A stretch of DNA of 64,000 bases, taken from assembly GCF_029909975.1 (NCBI RefSeq), contig NZ_CP094516.1, forward strand, positions 8,348,501 to 8,412,500, given 5' to 3'. The notes under the pieces were generated by a model. It saw only the letters and a list, made by a program, of their open reading frames with translations. It was not told the origin of the DNA and did not search any database. Shown here in pieces: positions 44,912-54,078 of this stretch (its first letter is position 1; each line of letters begins with the position of its first letter). The position numbers and the translations under genes were made by a program. Source of the DNA: Bradyrhizobium sp. ISRA430. Lineage in GTDB: Bacteria; Pseudomonadota; Alphaproteobacteria; Rhizobiales; Xanthobacteraceae.

Positions 44912-45179
44912 GTGCTCGCACTCTATGTCAGTGTTCACGGCTACTTAGGGTAGGGTGGTCCGTTAGCACGCGCCGTAGCCAACTCAAAGGTCGGAGACGG
45001 TCGAGTCGATGCCAAGACCCATCCCCAGAGAGAAAAATCGTTAATTTTTCCAGTGCGTTAGACCGGGGAGAGGTGGCTGCGTTGCTAGGTCTCCACCTCT
45101 GGGCTAGGAATGGAGCGGGGACGTCTTCGGCACGACTCTTCCGCGCGCCGCGCCCCTTCCGGCTGACCGACAAGGCATC

Positions 45180-46208
45180 ATGGCGAAGCGCGTCTACTGC
45201 ACTTACTTTGACCACAACTACCTGCCGCGGGGCGTCGCCCTGTATCAGTCGCTGCAACGATATGCGCCGGGTGCGCGGTTGTGGGTGCTCTGTCTCAATG
45301 ACATCTGCTACCGCGCGCTCTTAGCGCTCGACCTTCCGCATCTCGTGCCGTGCCGGCTCGCCGATTTCGAGGCCGCTGATCCCGAGGTGGCGGCGACGCG
45401 GTCGACGCGCAGCACGATCGAATATTTCTTCACCTGTTCGCCGGCCTGGATGCTCTTCGTGCTGAAACGAGAGCAAGACGCGGAATGGGTGACGTATCTG
45501 GACGGCGATCTCTATTTTTACGCGTCGCCCGAGACGATCTATCATGAGCTCGAAGGCTCGTCGGTTGCGATCATTCCCCACCGTTACACCCGGGAGATCG
45601 CGCGGCTGAAGAAGTTCGGCACTTACAATGTCGGTTGGGTCGGCGTTCGCAACGAGCCGGACGGTCGGGCAGTCATCGAGTGGTGGCGAAAGAAGTGCAT
45701 CGAATGGTGCTATGATTACGTGGACAACGGGCGCTTTGCTGATCAGGGTTATCTCGATGCCTTTCCCGGTCTATCCGCGCGGGTTAAGATTATCGATAAC
45801 ATCGGAGCGAACCTGGCTCCCTGGAACATCGGCAACTATCGAATCGATTTCAGCAACGACACCGTCATCATCGACAAGGCGCACCCGCTGATATTTTTCC
45901 ATTTCCAGGGGCTGAAGAAGGGCCTGGTCTGGTTCGTTTTCAACAGTCACCGGCGCTATCGGGCGCCTTTCTCCATGAACGCGCGCGAGCACATCTATAA
46001 GCCGTACATCAATGAATTGCTCGAGATCGAGCGAAGCACCAGCGCGCTTCTGGCTGTTCCCAAAATGAAGCCGCATGGGCGGTCATCGAATGTCGGTCTC
46101 AGGAAATACCTCGAGGGCAAGGTGCGAAATTTGGCAACGCGAGTTTTGCAGGTACTCGACGTCGTGACCGGGCGGGCCTTTTTCGTCTACAAGGGAGTTG
46201 CGCGCTAG
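45180..46208 (+). CDS. Putative family 8-like glycosyltransferase
   Basis: The 342-aa product begins with a GT-A-type strand-helix (RVYCTYFDHNYLPRGVALYQSLQRYAPGA) and has YLDGDLYFY with the DxD motif D108-x-D110, followed by YNVGWVGVRN and FADQGYLDAF, all reminiscent of GT8 and related retaining enzymes. The C-terminal 60 residues are basic and may bind membrane. The acceptor and donor are unknown. No hydrophobic segment is present. Confidence 0.75.
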   Translation: MAKRVYCTYFDHNYLPRGVALYQSLQRYAPGARLWVLCLNDICYRALLALDLPHLVPCRLADFEAADPEVAATRSTRSTIEYFFTCSPAWMLFVLKREQDAEWVTYLDGDLYFYASPETIYHELEGSSVAIIPHRYTREIARLKKFGTYNVGWVGVRNEPDGRAVIEWWRKKCIEWCYDYVDNGRFADQGYLDAFPGLSARVKIIDNIGANLAPWNIGNYRIDFSNDTVIIDKAHPLIFFHFQGLKKGLVWFVFNSHRRYRAPFSMNAREHIYKPYINELLEIERSTSALLAVPKMKPHGRSSNVGLRKYLEGKVRNLATRVLQVLDVVTGRAFFVYKGVAR

Positions 46209-46375
46209 AATCCGCGCATGCTGCTTGCGTTCATACTTTGGGGGCACTGCAGGACCTCCCGATCATACCCTTGGCTGTGTTCTGTCAAAACTACCGATGT
46301 CGACATTCCAGAAGAGGTTTGCTAGTTCGTTCTGAACACACTTCAGAGTCAAGAGCAGTGAATCAGTGGTGACCA

Positions 46376-47476
46376 ATGCTGCCGCCGTTTTGGGAATACG
46401 GACGCGAATATGACGAGTTGCGGGACGAGATTCTCGCTGCGGTCGATCGTGTCTTCAGCTCAGGTCAGTTGATTCTCGGGCCGGAGGGGCTGGCTTTTGA
46501 GCGCCAGATGGCCGAATGCGTCGGCGTGACCGGAGGCGTCGGCGTCAATAGCGGCACCGATGCGATCTACATTGCGCTCGCCGCGCTCGGCGTGAAGGCT
46601 GGCGACGAGGTCATCACGGTGCCGAACACCGCGGTCCCGACCGTATCGGCGATCCAGACGCTCGGCGCACGCCCGGTCTTCGTCGACGTGCGGGACAATG
46701 ATTTCCTCATGGATGTCGAGCAGGTCGAGGGGGCAATCACGCCGCGCACGAGGGCGATCATCCCGGTCCATCTGTATGGCCAGTGCGTCGATCTGGACCC
46801 GCTGATGGCGCTAGCCGAGCGGCACGGGCTCAAGGTGATGGAGGACTGCGCCCAGTCGCAGGGCGCGCTCTACAAGGGGCGGCAGTCGGGAAGCATTGGT
46901 CATGCGTCGTCGTTCTCGTTCTATCCGACCAAGCTGCTCGGAGGGTATGGCGACGGCGGAATGGTCCTCAGCCGTGACCAGGCAGTCATCGATCTCGCCC
47001 GTTCGCTGCGCTTCTACGGTATGGAGCAGACCTACTACGCGGAGAGACATGGGTTCAATTCAAGGCTGGACGAGGTTCAGGCAGCAATTCTCTCGCTGAA
47101 GTTGCCGAGAGTGGAAGGTTGGATCGAGCGCCGCCGTAGCATCGCCGGCCGTTACCGGCGCGGCTTTGCGGGTTGCGGCCTTGAGATGCCGGCCGAGAAC
47201 AACTATGGCCGTCACGTCTACCACCTCTTTGTGGTGGAGGCGCCGCGTGACCGTGACGAAACCTTGGCACGAATCCAGGCGCGAGGCCTGAAATGTGGTG
47301 TGCAGTACAAGTGGCCCATCCACCTGATGCGAGGTTATCACGATCTCGGCTATCGCCCTGGACAGTTTCCCGTTGCGGAGAAGAAGGCACAAAGAATCTT
47401 CTCCTTGCCCATCTATCCGCACCTCACGGACGACGAGGTCGACGAGATCATTGATGTCGTGAGAGCGGAAATCTAG
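46376..47476 (+). CDS. DegT/DnrJ sugar aminotransferase (3-aminotransferase candidate)
   Basis: The 366-aa PLP enzyme has VNSGTDAIYIALAALGVKAGDEVITVPNTAVPT, PVHLYGQCVDLD, EDCAQSQGALYKGR, SFSFYPTKLLGGYGDGG with PLP lysine K186 and HGFNSRLDEVQAAIL. The sequence style is that of the FdtB/QdtB/DesV-like sugar 3-aminotransferases rather than the WecE-type. It is followed after 1 bp by a 2,3-dehydratase-like gene. This fits a pathway in which the dehydratase makes a 3,4-diketo-2,6-dideoxy sugar and this enzyme aminates C3, as EvaB does. Substrate assignment is inference. Confidence 0.85.
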   Translation: MLPPFWEYGREYDELRDEILAAVDRVFSSGQLILGPEGLAFERQMAECVGVTGGVGVNSGTDAIYIALAALGVKAGDEVITVPNTAVPTVSAIQTLGARPVFVDVRDNDFLMDVEQVEGAITPRTRAIIPVHLYGQCVDLDPLMALAERHGLKVMEDCAQSQGALYKGRQSGSIGHASSFSFYPTKLLGGYGDGGMVLSRDQAVIDLARSLRFYGMEQTYYAERHGFNSRLDEVQAAILSLKLPRVEGWIERRRSIAGRYRRGFAGCGLEMPAENNYGRHVYHLFVVEAPRDRDETLARIQARGLKCGVQYKWPIHLMRGYHDLGYRPGQFPVAEKKAQRIFSLPIYPHLTDDEVDEIIDVVRAEI

Positions 47477-47477
47477 C

Positions 47478-48179
47478 ATGGCCGAGCATCAGAACCTCGA
47501 TTGGCTGAGGGACAGGCTGCGGGCTTCACTGTACGCGGAAGCCAATGACCCTTCCGAGCTGATTGAGTGGCTGCAAGACCGCCGCAAAGAGGTGCCGTTT
47601 TCTGCTCATTTGATCGCATTGCGCGATGTCGCGAACTGGCGACAGGACGACGACGGCAATATCCACAACGTGAGCGGACAATTCTTCCGGATCGAGGGCG
47701 TGAGGGTGCAGAGCGCGCCCGGCCTTCGCGAGATAGCTGGATGGGACCAGCCGATTTTCACGCAGACCGATGGCGGCGTTCTCGCGTTGCTGTCCCGGGA
47801 AACGCGAGATCGTGGCGTGGAGTTTCTGCTGCAGGCGAAGGCCGATCCGGGCAACATAGGCTATCTGCAGTTCTGCCCGACCATTCAGAGCACGTGGGAA
47901 AACATCCGCGGCCTGAAAGGCGCCCGCCGCGCGCCATTTGCGGAATGCCTCGATCCGTCCGACAATATTCGTCTAATCTACAGATCGAAGCACAATGAGG
48001 AAGGCAGCCGCTTCTGGCAGAAGTCGAACGAAAACATGATCCTGTTCGTGGAGGACGCGTCCGCGCTGACGATCGATGATCGTACCTACCGCTGGGCCAG
48101 TCTGTCGCAGATCAAGCAGATGATGCTTCTCGACAACGTCGTGGGACCCTACGTCAGGACTGTCGTCGCGCCGCTGTGA
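47478..48179 (+). CDS. Half-size NDP-hexose 2,3-dehydratase family protein
   Basis: The 233-aa product matches one unit of the dTDP-4-keto-6-deoxyglucose 2,3-dehydratase family (EvaA, TylX3, SpnO type): FFRIEGV at 69-75, GWDQP near 88-92, FLLQAKADPGN near 117-126 and PTIQSTWENI near 134-143. Characterised family members are about 450-480 aa with two homologous halves; here only one is encoded. The single unit may work as a homodimer or with another protein, or be inactive. It starts 1 bp after the aminotransferase stop. Codon usage looks native and intact. Confidence 0.85.
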   Translation: MAEHQNLDWLRDRLRASLYAEANDPSELIEWLQDRRKEVPFSAHLIALRDVANWRQDDDGNIHNVSGQFFRIEGVRVQSAPGLREIAGWDQPIFTQTDGGVLALLSRETRDRGVEFLLQAKADPGNIGYLQFCPTIQSTWENIRGLKGARRAPFAECLDPSDNIRLIYRSKHNEEGSRFWQKSNENMILFVEDASALTIDDRTYRWASLSQIKQMMLLDNVVGPYVRTVVAPL

Positions 48180-48212
48180 CGTCCAGTTGATTGCGGCGGC
48201 CTCTCACCCCGA

Positions 48213-49001
48213 CTATTTCCTTTTCGAGAGGAGATAGGTTTCTGCTTTCGAACGATGGCCTGTCACCTTGGACACGTCATACGGAATGGACGGCCAGCTT
48301 CGTTCCAGGCGCAGCCCGGCTGCTTCGCACAGGCCGATCAGTTCCTGCCTGCCGAAAACGATCTCGACCACCGGCGCGCCATAGGCATATTTTCGCAGAT
48401 ATGTCGTCGGGTGATCGTCGAACACCGGCACGCTGTGCAGGATGCAGTAGTCGGCGACGCGCGCCGCCTCGCGGATCGCTGCGGGATAATCGATGATGTG
48501 CATCAGCGATACGCCGTTGAACACGATATCGAAGGCGGCGTCGGCATAGGGCAGGGCGGTCGCGTCGGCGACCTCGAAGGCTGCGGACGGGTAGTTGGCA
48601 TGCGCCCGCTCGATCATTGCGGCGGAATAGTCGATGCCGGTGTAAAGCAGTCCGCCTTTGACCAGGGCATCGAATACCTCCGAATAGTAGCCGCTGCCGC
48701 ATCCCACCTCGAGCAATCGAGGCTGCCCGATGCCGGTCGCAGCAACAGCCTCGGCGGCCACCTGGAGGTCGAGCCGCGGCTCGCCCCGCTTCATGGCGGC
48801 GATCAGGCCAAGATAGGCCCGCTCCTGACGGCGCACGGTCCGCGCAGCGAGCCAACCACCCGATGAAGCCTGCGCCTTCCGGGCTTCCTCGACCCCGCCA
48901 AGCACGCTGTAGTCGGTCGACGTCAGGATCTGCCGGCGGAGCAGCGGCGACGCGTTGACAACGCGTTTGCCGATTTGCCTGATTGCGCGGGGCAGCTTCA
49001 T
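48213..49001 (-). CDS. SAM-dependent methyltransferase
   Basis: The 262-aa product has the SAM motif LLEVGCGSGYYSEVFDALVKGG, IDYSAAMIERAHANYP, and FDIVFNGVSLMHI, typical of class I small-molecule methyltransferases. The ATG at 49001 (MKLPRAIRQIGK) is used: GAGG lies 8 bases upstream and it begins 2 bp after the preceding gene's stop, while a longer frame to 49421 runs antisense-like through that gene. It probably O- or C-methylates a sugar of the repeat unit. Confidence 0.8.
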   Translation of the reverse strand: MKLPRAIRQIGKRVVNASPLLRRQILTSTDYSVLGGVEEARKAQASSGGWLAARTVRRQERAYLGLIAAMKRGEPRLDLQVAAEAVAATGIGQPRLLEVGCGSGYYSEVFDALVKGGLLYTGIDYSAAMIERAHANYPSAAFEVADATALPYADAAFDIVFNGVSLMHIIDYPAAIREAARVADYCILHSVPVFDDHPTTYLRKYAYGAPVVEIVFGRQELIGLCEAAGLRLERSWPSIPYDVSKVTGHRSKAETYLLSKRK

Positions 49002-49003
49002 GG

Positions 49004-50191
49004 TCAGGGCCTCAAGGTTTCGACGTAACCGAGAATCTCTCTCGTGCGATGACGATAGGTGTGTTCGCCGAGGGTCTTTGCGTGACCAGCCTGCGCGATG
49101 GTGGTGCGGCCGCCGGCATCGTCGAGATATCGCTCGACGGTCTTCAGGCAATCGTCGACCGTGCGCCACACGGCGATTTCGCGATCGGGCTCGAACAGGG
49201 TGTGAAGATTGTCCTTGAAGTCGGTGAGCAGGAATGTCCCCACGCCGGTCGCCTCGAACAAGCGCATGTTCCCGGCCTCCCGGCCGGCGAGGTCGATGTG
49301 CGAATTCAACGTGATCTTCGACCGCCGCAACACCTGATACATGTCCGCGCCCCAGACCTCGCCCTGGAAGCAGGCGTGCAAGGGCGAGGATGCAGCAAGC
49401 GTTCGCGGCAGCGTGCCCCACAATTTGAGATCATAGTGTCGCGCCACGGCCTCGAGCAGCGTGATCCGCTGGCGGTGATCATCGGAGATTGTTCCGACGA
49501 ATGACACGTCGACGGGAGCCTCGACCGCCGCCGGAAGGCGTTCCAGCACGACCGGGTCGAAGGCCAGATGGTTGACCTCGGCGCGACTGCCGCGTTTGCG
49601 GAACCACTCGACCGTCGTCGGCAACTGCGAAATCATAAGATCGTAGGCGGCCCAGTCTTCGCCGGGGGACGGCTCGATGCCGACCTGTCCGATGATGACC
49701 GGGTTGCACAATGCCTTGATGCGGCGGATCAGGCGTGTGTCGACGTGGAAGGCGTCCTGATTGAGAATGAGATCGGGGCGGAAGTCCTCGATCTGCGCGA
49801 GCAGGATGCGTTCGCTCTGTGAGTCGAGGCGCGGGCTGAGGCCCACACGCCGCGCCAGTGGACGCAGCAACGGCTTGAAGGGCACCGCCGCCCGCTGCAG
49901 CCAGCCGGGGAGCCGCTGTACCTTGCTGGACGTGATTTCGGCAGGTGCCTCGATGGTCATGCCGTGTTCGCGCGCCCAGGCCGATTGCAGATAGGAATTG
50001 TTGACGTGGATCTCCGCCGCGGTATGGCCGAGTTCGGCGAAGTTGCGCGAGTAGAAATCGGCCACGCCGAACAGGGTCGCGTTCCTCGCCGACATCTGGT
50101 CGACGTAGGAGGCCTCGGACAAGGCAGGGTCGCGCCGGTACAGCCACGCCAGGAAGCGCGGGTAGTCGGCGTTGAGTATCAGAATGCGCAT
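49004..50191 (-). CDS. CgeB-like glycosyltransferase
   Basis: The 395-aa product resembles GT-B enzymes of the CgeB/DUF3880 type: N-terminal MRILILNADYPRFLAWLY, RPDLILNQDAFHVDTRL, GQVGIEPSPGEDWAAYDLMIS, and C-terminal YQVLRRSKITLNSHIDLAGREAGNMRLFEATGVGTFLLTD, the usual donor-site segment (NMRxFEAxGxGxFLLxD). It lies between rmlB (3 bp upstream) and the methyltransferase, one transcription unit. Donor is unknown but dTDP sugars are likely. Confidence 0.85.
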   Translation of the reverse strand: MRILILNADYPRFLAWLYRRDPALSEASYVDQMSARNATLFGVADFYSRNFAELGHTAAEIHVNNSYLQSAWAREHGMTIEAPAEITSSKVQRLPGWLQRAAVPFKPLLRPLARRVGLSPRLDSQSERILLAQIEDFRPDLILNQDAFHVDTRLIRRIKALCNPVIIGQVGIEPSPGEDWAAYDLMISQLPTTVEWFRKRGSRAEVNHLAFDPVVLERLPAAVEAPVDVSFVGTISDDHRQRITLLEAVARHYDLKLWGTLPRTLAASSPLHACFQGEVWGADMYQVLRRSKITLNSHIDLAGREAGNMRLFEATGVGTFLLTDFKDNLHTLFEPDREIAVWRTVDDCLKTVERYLDDAGGRTTIAQAGHAKTLGEHTYRHRTREILGYVETLRP

Positions 50192-50194
50192 CCC

Positions 50195-51307
50195 CTAGAC
50201 CGCGATCCGGAAGCTGTAATTCTTGTCGAGCCAGGCCTTGTAGCCGCCGCTTACGATCTCGTCCCACCAGCTCTGGTGGTCGAGGTACCAGTGGACGGTC
50301 TGATCGAGGCCGGCCTCGAAGGTGATGCTGCAGCTTTCGCCGAGTTCGTTTGCGAGCTTGCGCGCATCGATGGCGTAGCGGTGGTCGTGGCCGGGCCGGT
50401 CCGTGACATATCGGATCAGCGAGCGGCAGGATTGGTTGGTCGCCGCCGGGCATGACGGAAAGCGCGCGGCCAGCGCCGGACTTCCGGCAAACGCGCGGTC
50501 GATCAGATCGCAGATCGTGCCGACGACATCGCGATTGTTCCGCTCGCTGCCGCCGCCGACATTGTAGGTCTCGCCCGGAGATCCCCGCTCGACGACCGTC
50601 ATCAGCGCCCGACAGTGCTCGGACACGTGCAGCCAATCGCGAATGTTCGACCCATCCCCGTAGATCGGCAGCGGCTTGCCCTCCAGCGTATGGATGATCA
50701 TCAGGGGAATCAGCTTTTCCGGGTGCTGATAGGGGCCGTAATTGTTCGAGCAATTGGTGATCAGCGCGGGCAGCCCATAAGTCACCACGAAGGAGCGGAC
50801 GAGATGGTCGCTGGCCGCCTTGCTGGCGGCATAGGGCGAATTCGGACGATAGGGCGTGGACTCAGAGAAGGGCGGGTCCGTCGGTTCGAGCGATCCATAG
50901 ACCTCGTCGGTCGAGATGTGGAGGAAGCGCGCATGCCGCATCGTGTCGGAGGCGCGCCAGGCATCGAGGGCCGCCTTGAGCAGGGTGAACGTGCCGAGCA
51001 CGTTGGTCTGGAGGAACGCCTCGGGATCGACGATGGAACGGTCGACGTGGGATTCCGCGGCCAGATGCAGCACGCGATCGAACTTGTGCTCGTCAAACAG
51101 TGCGCGCACCAGACCCGCATTCCTGATGTCGCCCTTGACGAAGACGATGCCGCCGTTCGCGATCAGCGGTTCGAGGCTGCGGATGTTGGCCGCATATGTC
51201 ATCGCATCCACGACGACCAGCCGGTCATCCGGACGAGCCGCCCGCCACGCATGCACCAGATTTTGGCCGATGAATCCGGCCCCTCCAGTAATCAGAACGT
51301 TATGCAT
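50195..51307 (-). CDS. rmlB: dTDP-glucose 4,6-dehydratase (RmlB)
   Basis: The 370-aa extended SDR enzyme is full length. Visible are the NAD site GGAGFIG (8-14), catalytic T133-D134-E135 in STDEVYG, Y159-x-x-x-K163 in SPYAASKAASDH and the RmlB-type NNYGPYQHPEKLIPL and GDGSNIRDWLHV. It converts dTDP-glucose to dTDP-4-keto-6-deoxyglucose, the branch point for deoxy and amino sugars. RmlC and RmlD are not in the window. It is upstream of a glycosyltransferase and methyltransferase in one minus-strand unit. Confidence 0.95.
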   Translation of the reverse strand: MHNVLITGGAGFIGQNLVHAWRAARPDDRLVVVDAMTYAANIRSLEPLIANGGIVFVKGDIRNAGLVRALFDEHKFDRVLHLAAESHVDRSIVDPEAFLQTNVLGTFTLLKAALDAWRASDTMRHARFLHISTDEVYGSLEPTDPPFSESTPYRPNSPYAASKAASDHLVRSFVVTYGLPALITNCSNNYGPYQHPEKLIPLMIIHTLEGKPLPIYGDGSNIRDWLHVSEHCRALMTVVERGSPGETYNVGGGSERNNRDVVGTICDLIDRAFAGSPALAARFPSCPAATNQSCRSLIRYVTDRPGHDHRYAIDARKLANELGESCSITFEAGLDQTVHWYLDHQSWWDEIVSGGYKAWLDKNYSFRIAV

Positions 51308-51337
51308 TCAACACCTCGACGATTAGCATTGGTTTTC

Positions 51338-52699
51338 TCAACGTGCAGGCGCCGGAGCCTTCGCTCGGTCCGACTGGGCGGTGAAAGCCGGCCTCGGCGT
51401 AACGTACCAGAGAATGAAGATGATCAGGGCCCCGTTCGACAGCAGGTTCGTGGCCAATGGTACGTTCAGGAGCACCTGGCTCAACAATCCCCCCGACAGG
51501 ATGACGAATCTCGGAGGCAGGCCGGCCGAGGCCCGGTTTCCAAGAGAGATGACGAGCCCGCAGGCGGCCGCCGCGACCGGCGCCGCAAGGGGCCCGACGG
51601 ATGCGATGCCCTCGGTGGCAAACAGTGATGCGTTCAGGTTCCCGAGCTCATAATTCTTGGACATCAGGACCGATAGCGGGTCGTTATAGGTACAGCCAAG
51701 ATACGTCTTGATCAGAAGGATCTGACAAAAGTGCGTTAGCTGATGGGTCGAGAAAAAGTCGTTGTAGACGTCGAGTGCGATCGAGGGGAACGCGATCATC
51801 CGGAAGTTGATTGCCGAGAAGTATTTGATGAACAGCTCGTACGGGATGGCTCCGAGCTTGTAGGGAATGATCAGCAACAGTCCGCCGGAGATCGGCAGGA
51901 GCAGAGACAGGAGAATGGCGGCTCTTGGTTCGAACCCTCGGGCGACCACCGCGAGAAAGAGCAGCCAGAACGGGGCAAAGAAGGTCAGCTTGGTCAAGGT
52001 GATTGGATAGAACGCCAGCAGCAGCAGAAGGGCAATTGCTGCTTTCACTCTTTCACCGCTCGTGACGAAGCTGGCAAAGGCGAACGGCAGCAGCGCGTTC
52101 GACGTTATGCCGATGGCGTACCGGAGCGGAGCAGGAAATTCCAAGGCGTTCCGGAAGTCATAGATCGTGTCGATGCCCGCCAGTCTGAAATTGTAGAATG
52201 TGCCCGCCGCGACTGTCGCGGCCGCGATCATCAGGATGACCAGCCGCAACTTCTTCGCCGCGTCATCACTCAGAACGACATGCTGCTTGATGGGTCCGGT
52301 GATGAAAAGCACCGGGACCAGGAACGCGACGATCGAAGCGATGGCGGAAGCGAGCGACAGCGCCCGGTCGTAGGGAAATTTCGAGAATACACGCAGCCAC
52401 GCATAGCCGACGATCAGGGTATAGAGATAGAAGCCCACGAAATAGCCGAAACTGAACCGGGCACGCGCAAAGAGGACGGCGACTGCCGCGAGCAGCAGGA
52501 CGACCAGGGCCGCTGTCGGCAACTGCGCCTGCGCGAAGGCGACCGCTCCGGTGTAACCGTAGAACTGGGCGACATAGACCAGCGACACGCAGCAGACGAC
52601 CAGGTGAATCCAAAGCAGCAGCAGGCGTCCTTGCCACGACGAAGGGGTCGTGAGGCCGAAGGCCCCGGTCGGTCCGAGGACTCGTTCCGCGGCTTTCAT
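51338..52699 (-). CDS. Polytopic Wzy-like membrane protein, paralog 1
   Basis: Predicted 453-aa inner-membrane protein with about 11-12 hydrophobic helices. It is homologous end-to-end to the 445-aa protein at 52696-54033 (shared FSFGYxVGFY, ITSNxLLPFAFAxFV, YPITLxKLxxFAPxWL, NxNASLFATEGIASVG and ILWYVTPRP). Wzy polymerases are highly divergent, so polymerase function is inferred from topology and context (with Wzx and a Wzz-like gene). The ATG at 52699 overlaps the neighbour's stop as ATGA; a longer frame to 52891 is not credible. Confidence 0.7.
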   Translation of the reverse strand: MKAAERVLGPTGAFGLTTPSSWQGRLLLLWIHLVVCCVSLVYVAQFYGYTGAVAFAQAQLPTAALVVLLLAAVAVLFARARFSFGYFVGFYLYTLIVGYAWLRVFSKFPYDRALSLASAIASIVAFLVPVLFITGPIKQHVVLSDDAAKKLRLVILMIAAATVAAGTFYNFRLAGIDTIYDFRNALEFPAPLRYAIGITSNALLPFAFASFVTSGERVKAAIALLLLLAFYPITLTKLTFFAPFWLLFLAVVARGFEPRAAILLSLLLPISGGLLLIIPYKLGAIPYELFIKYFSAINFRMIAFPSIALDVYNDFFSTHQLTHFCQILLIKTYLGCTYNDPLSVLMSKNYELGNLNASLFATEGIASVGPLAAPVAAAACGLVISLGNRASAGLPPRFVILSGGLLSQVLLNVPLATNLLSNGALIIFILWYVTPRPAFTAQSDRAKAPAPAR

Positions 52700-54033
52700 G
52701 CCGGCTTGCCGAAGAGTGGCCGGGGGGTCACGTACCAGAGTATGAAGAGCAGTGCAGCGCCGTTGGTCACGAAAGTGATCGTGAGGGAGACGTTGAGGAA
52801 GATCTGCGGGAGCACGCCGGCCGACAACAGGACAAATCGCGATGGCAGGCCGGAGGAGGCGGAGTTGCCGACCGCCACGACCAGGCCGCAAATGAAGGCG
52901 GCGAGCGGCGCAAGTCCGACGCCAACCGAGGCGATGCCTTCGGTTGCGAACAGTGATGCGTTGAAATTCCCCACATTGTAGGCGTTCTGCATCACGATCG
53001 CCAATGGCTCGCGGTAGGGGCAGTCGATGAAGGATTTAAGGGCGTTCACCTGACAGAACCAGGTCAGGTCATGATGGGCAAAGAAGTCGTTGTAAAAGTC
53101 GAGGGCGCTGGAGGTCAGCGCGATCATTCTGAAATTGACCAGGCTGAAATAGGCGATGAACTGCTGAAACGAGATGACGTTCAGGTCGAGCAGCCTGGCC
53201 AGCAATATGCCGAACAGGATCGGTACCAGCAGAGACAGGATCACCGCGGTTCTCGTCGAGAAGGCCCGGGATGCGACCGCCAGAATGATCAGCCACACCG
53301 GCGCGAAAAGCGAAAGCTTGGCCAGGGTGATAGGATAGAACATGAGCAGCAGGAGCAGGCACAGGGCGGCCCGCCACTTGGCGCCCTCGACGACGAAGCA
53401 GGCGAAGGCGAACGGCAGCAGGACGTTCGAGGTGATCCCAAGCCCGTACGAGAGCCAGGCCGGAAATTCGAGCTGGTTGCGGAAATTGTAGATCTCGGAG
53501 ATCCCGACCAGCCGAACATTGTAGAGCGCGCCGGCTCCGAGTGCTGCGGCGGCAAGCACCAGGATGCAGGTCAGCAGCCTTCGAAAGCCGGCCTCCGACA
53601 AAACGAACCTCTGTCTGGCCGGTATCGACATCAGCATGGCGGGCAAGAGGAACGTCAGTCCCGAGGCGAATGCCGAGGCATAGGCCACGACGTGGTCGTA
53701 AGAGAACGTCGATAGCGGGAGCAGCCAGAGGTATCCCATCAGCATGGTGAAGAAGTAGAAGCCGACGAGGTAGCCGAAGCTGAAGCGGCACACGGCGAAC
53801 AGGATCGAGAGCAGAGCGAAGGGTGCGATGTTCAGCGCGGCGAGCAAGAGCCTGTCGCTGTTCGTGGGGGTCAGGCGCATGAGCGGCGCGTAGTACTGCA
53901 CGACATAGGCCATGGAGACGAAGCAGGCGGCCACGTGCAGGTAGATGAGGAAGACCGGCCCGAGTCCCTCGTTGCGGCTCGTGTCGACCTCGATGGGGCT
54001 ACGGTTCAAGATCTCGTCCACTTCGCTGCTCAT
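52696..54033 (-). CDS. Polytopic Wzy-like membrane protein, paralog 2
   Basis: Predicted 445-aa membrane protein with about 11-12 helices and a short soluble N-terminus. It is the upstream member of a tandem paralogous pair, 4-bp ATGA overlap with the downstream gene. Long helices are separated by a periplasmic-looking loop (LVNFRMIALTSSALDFYNDFFAHHDLTWFCQVNA). The common block NFNASLFATEGIASVG is probably a conserved functional loop. Polymerase activity is inferred. A Wzz-like gene is 45 bp upstream. Confidence 0.7.
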   Translation of the reverse strand: MSSEVDEILNRSPIEVDTSRNEGLGPVFLIYLHVAACFVSMAYVVQYYAPLMRLTPTNSDRLLLAALNIAPFALLSILFAVCRFSFGYLVGFYFFTMLMGYLWLLPLSTFSYDHVVAYASAFASGLTFLLPAMLMSIPARQRFVLSEAGFRRLLTCILVLAAAALGAGALYNVRLVGISEIYNFRNQLEFPAWLSYGLGITSNVLLPFAFACFVVEGAKWRAALCLLLLLMFYPITLAKLSLFAPVWLIILAVASRAFSTRTAVILSLLVPILFGILLARLLDLNVISFQQFIAYFSLVNFRMIALTSSALDFYNDFFAHHDLTWFCQVNALKSFIDCPYREPLAIVMQNAYNVGNFNASLFATEGIASVGVGLAPLAAFICGLVVAVGNSASSGLPSRFVLLSAGVLPQIFLNVSLTITFVTNGAALLFILWYVTPRPLFGKPA

Positions 54034-54078
54034 CTGCGCAGGGATTGGTTGGCCGCGAGACCGTGGCCGGCCGATCCG

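Noticed and set aside
51743..53715. Plus-strand frames opposite the two Wzy-like genes
   Set aside because: Glu/Arg/Gln-rich antisense translations of hydrophobic genes; no domain.
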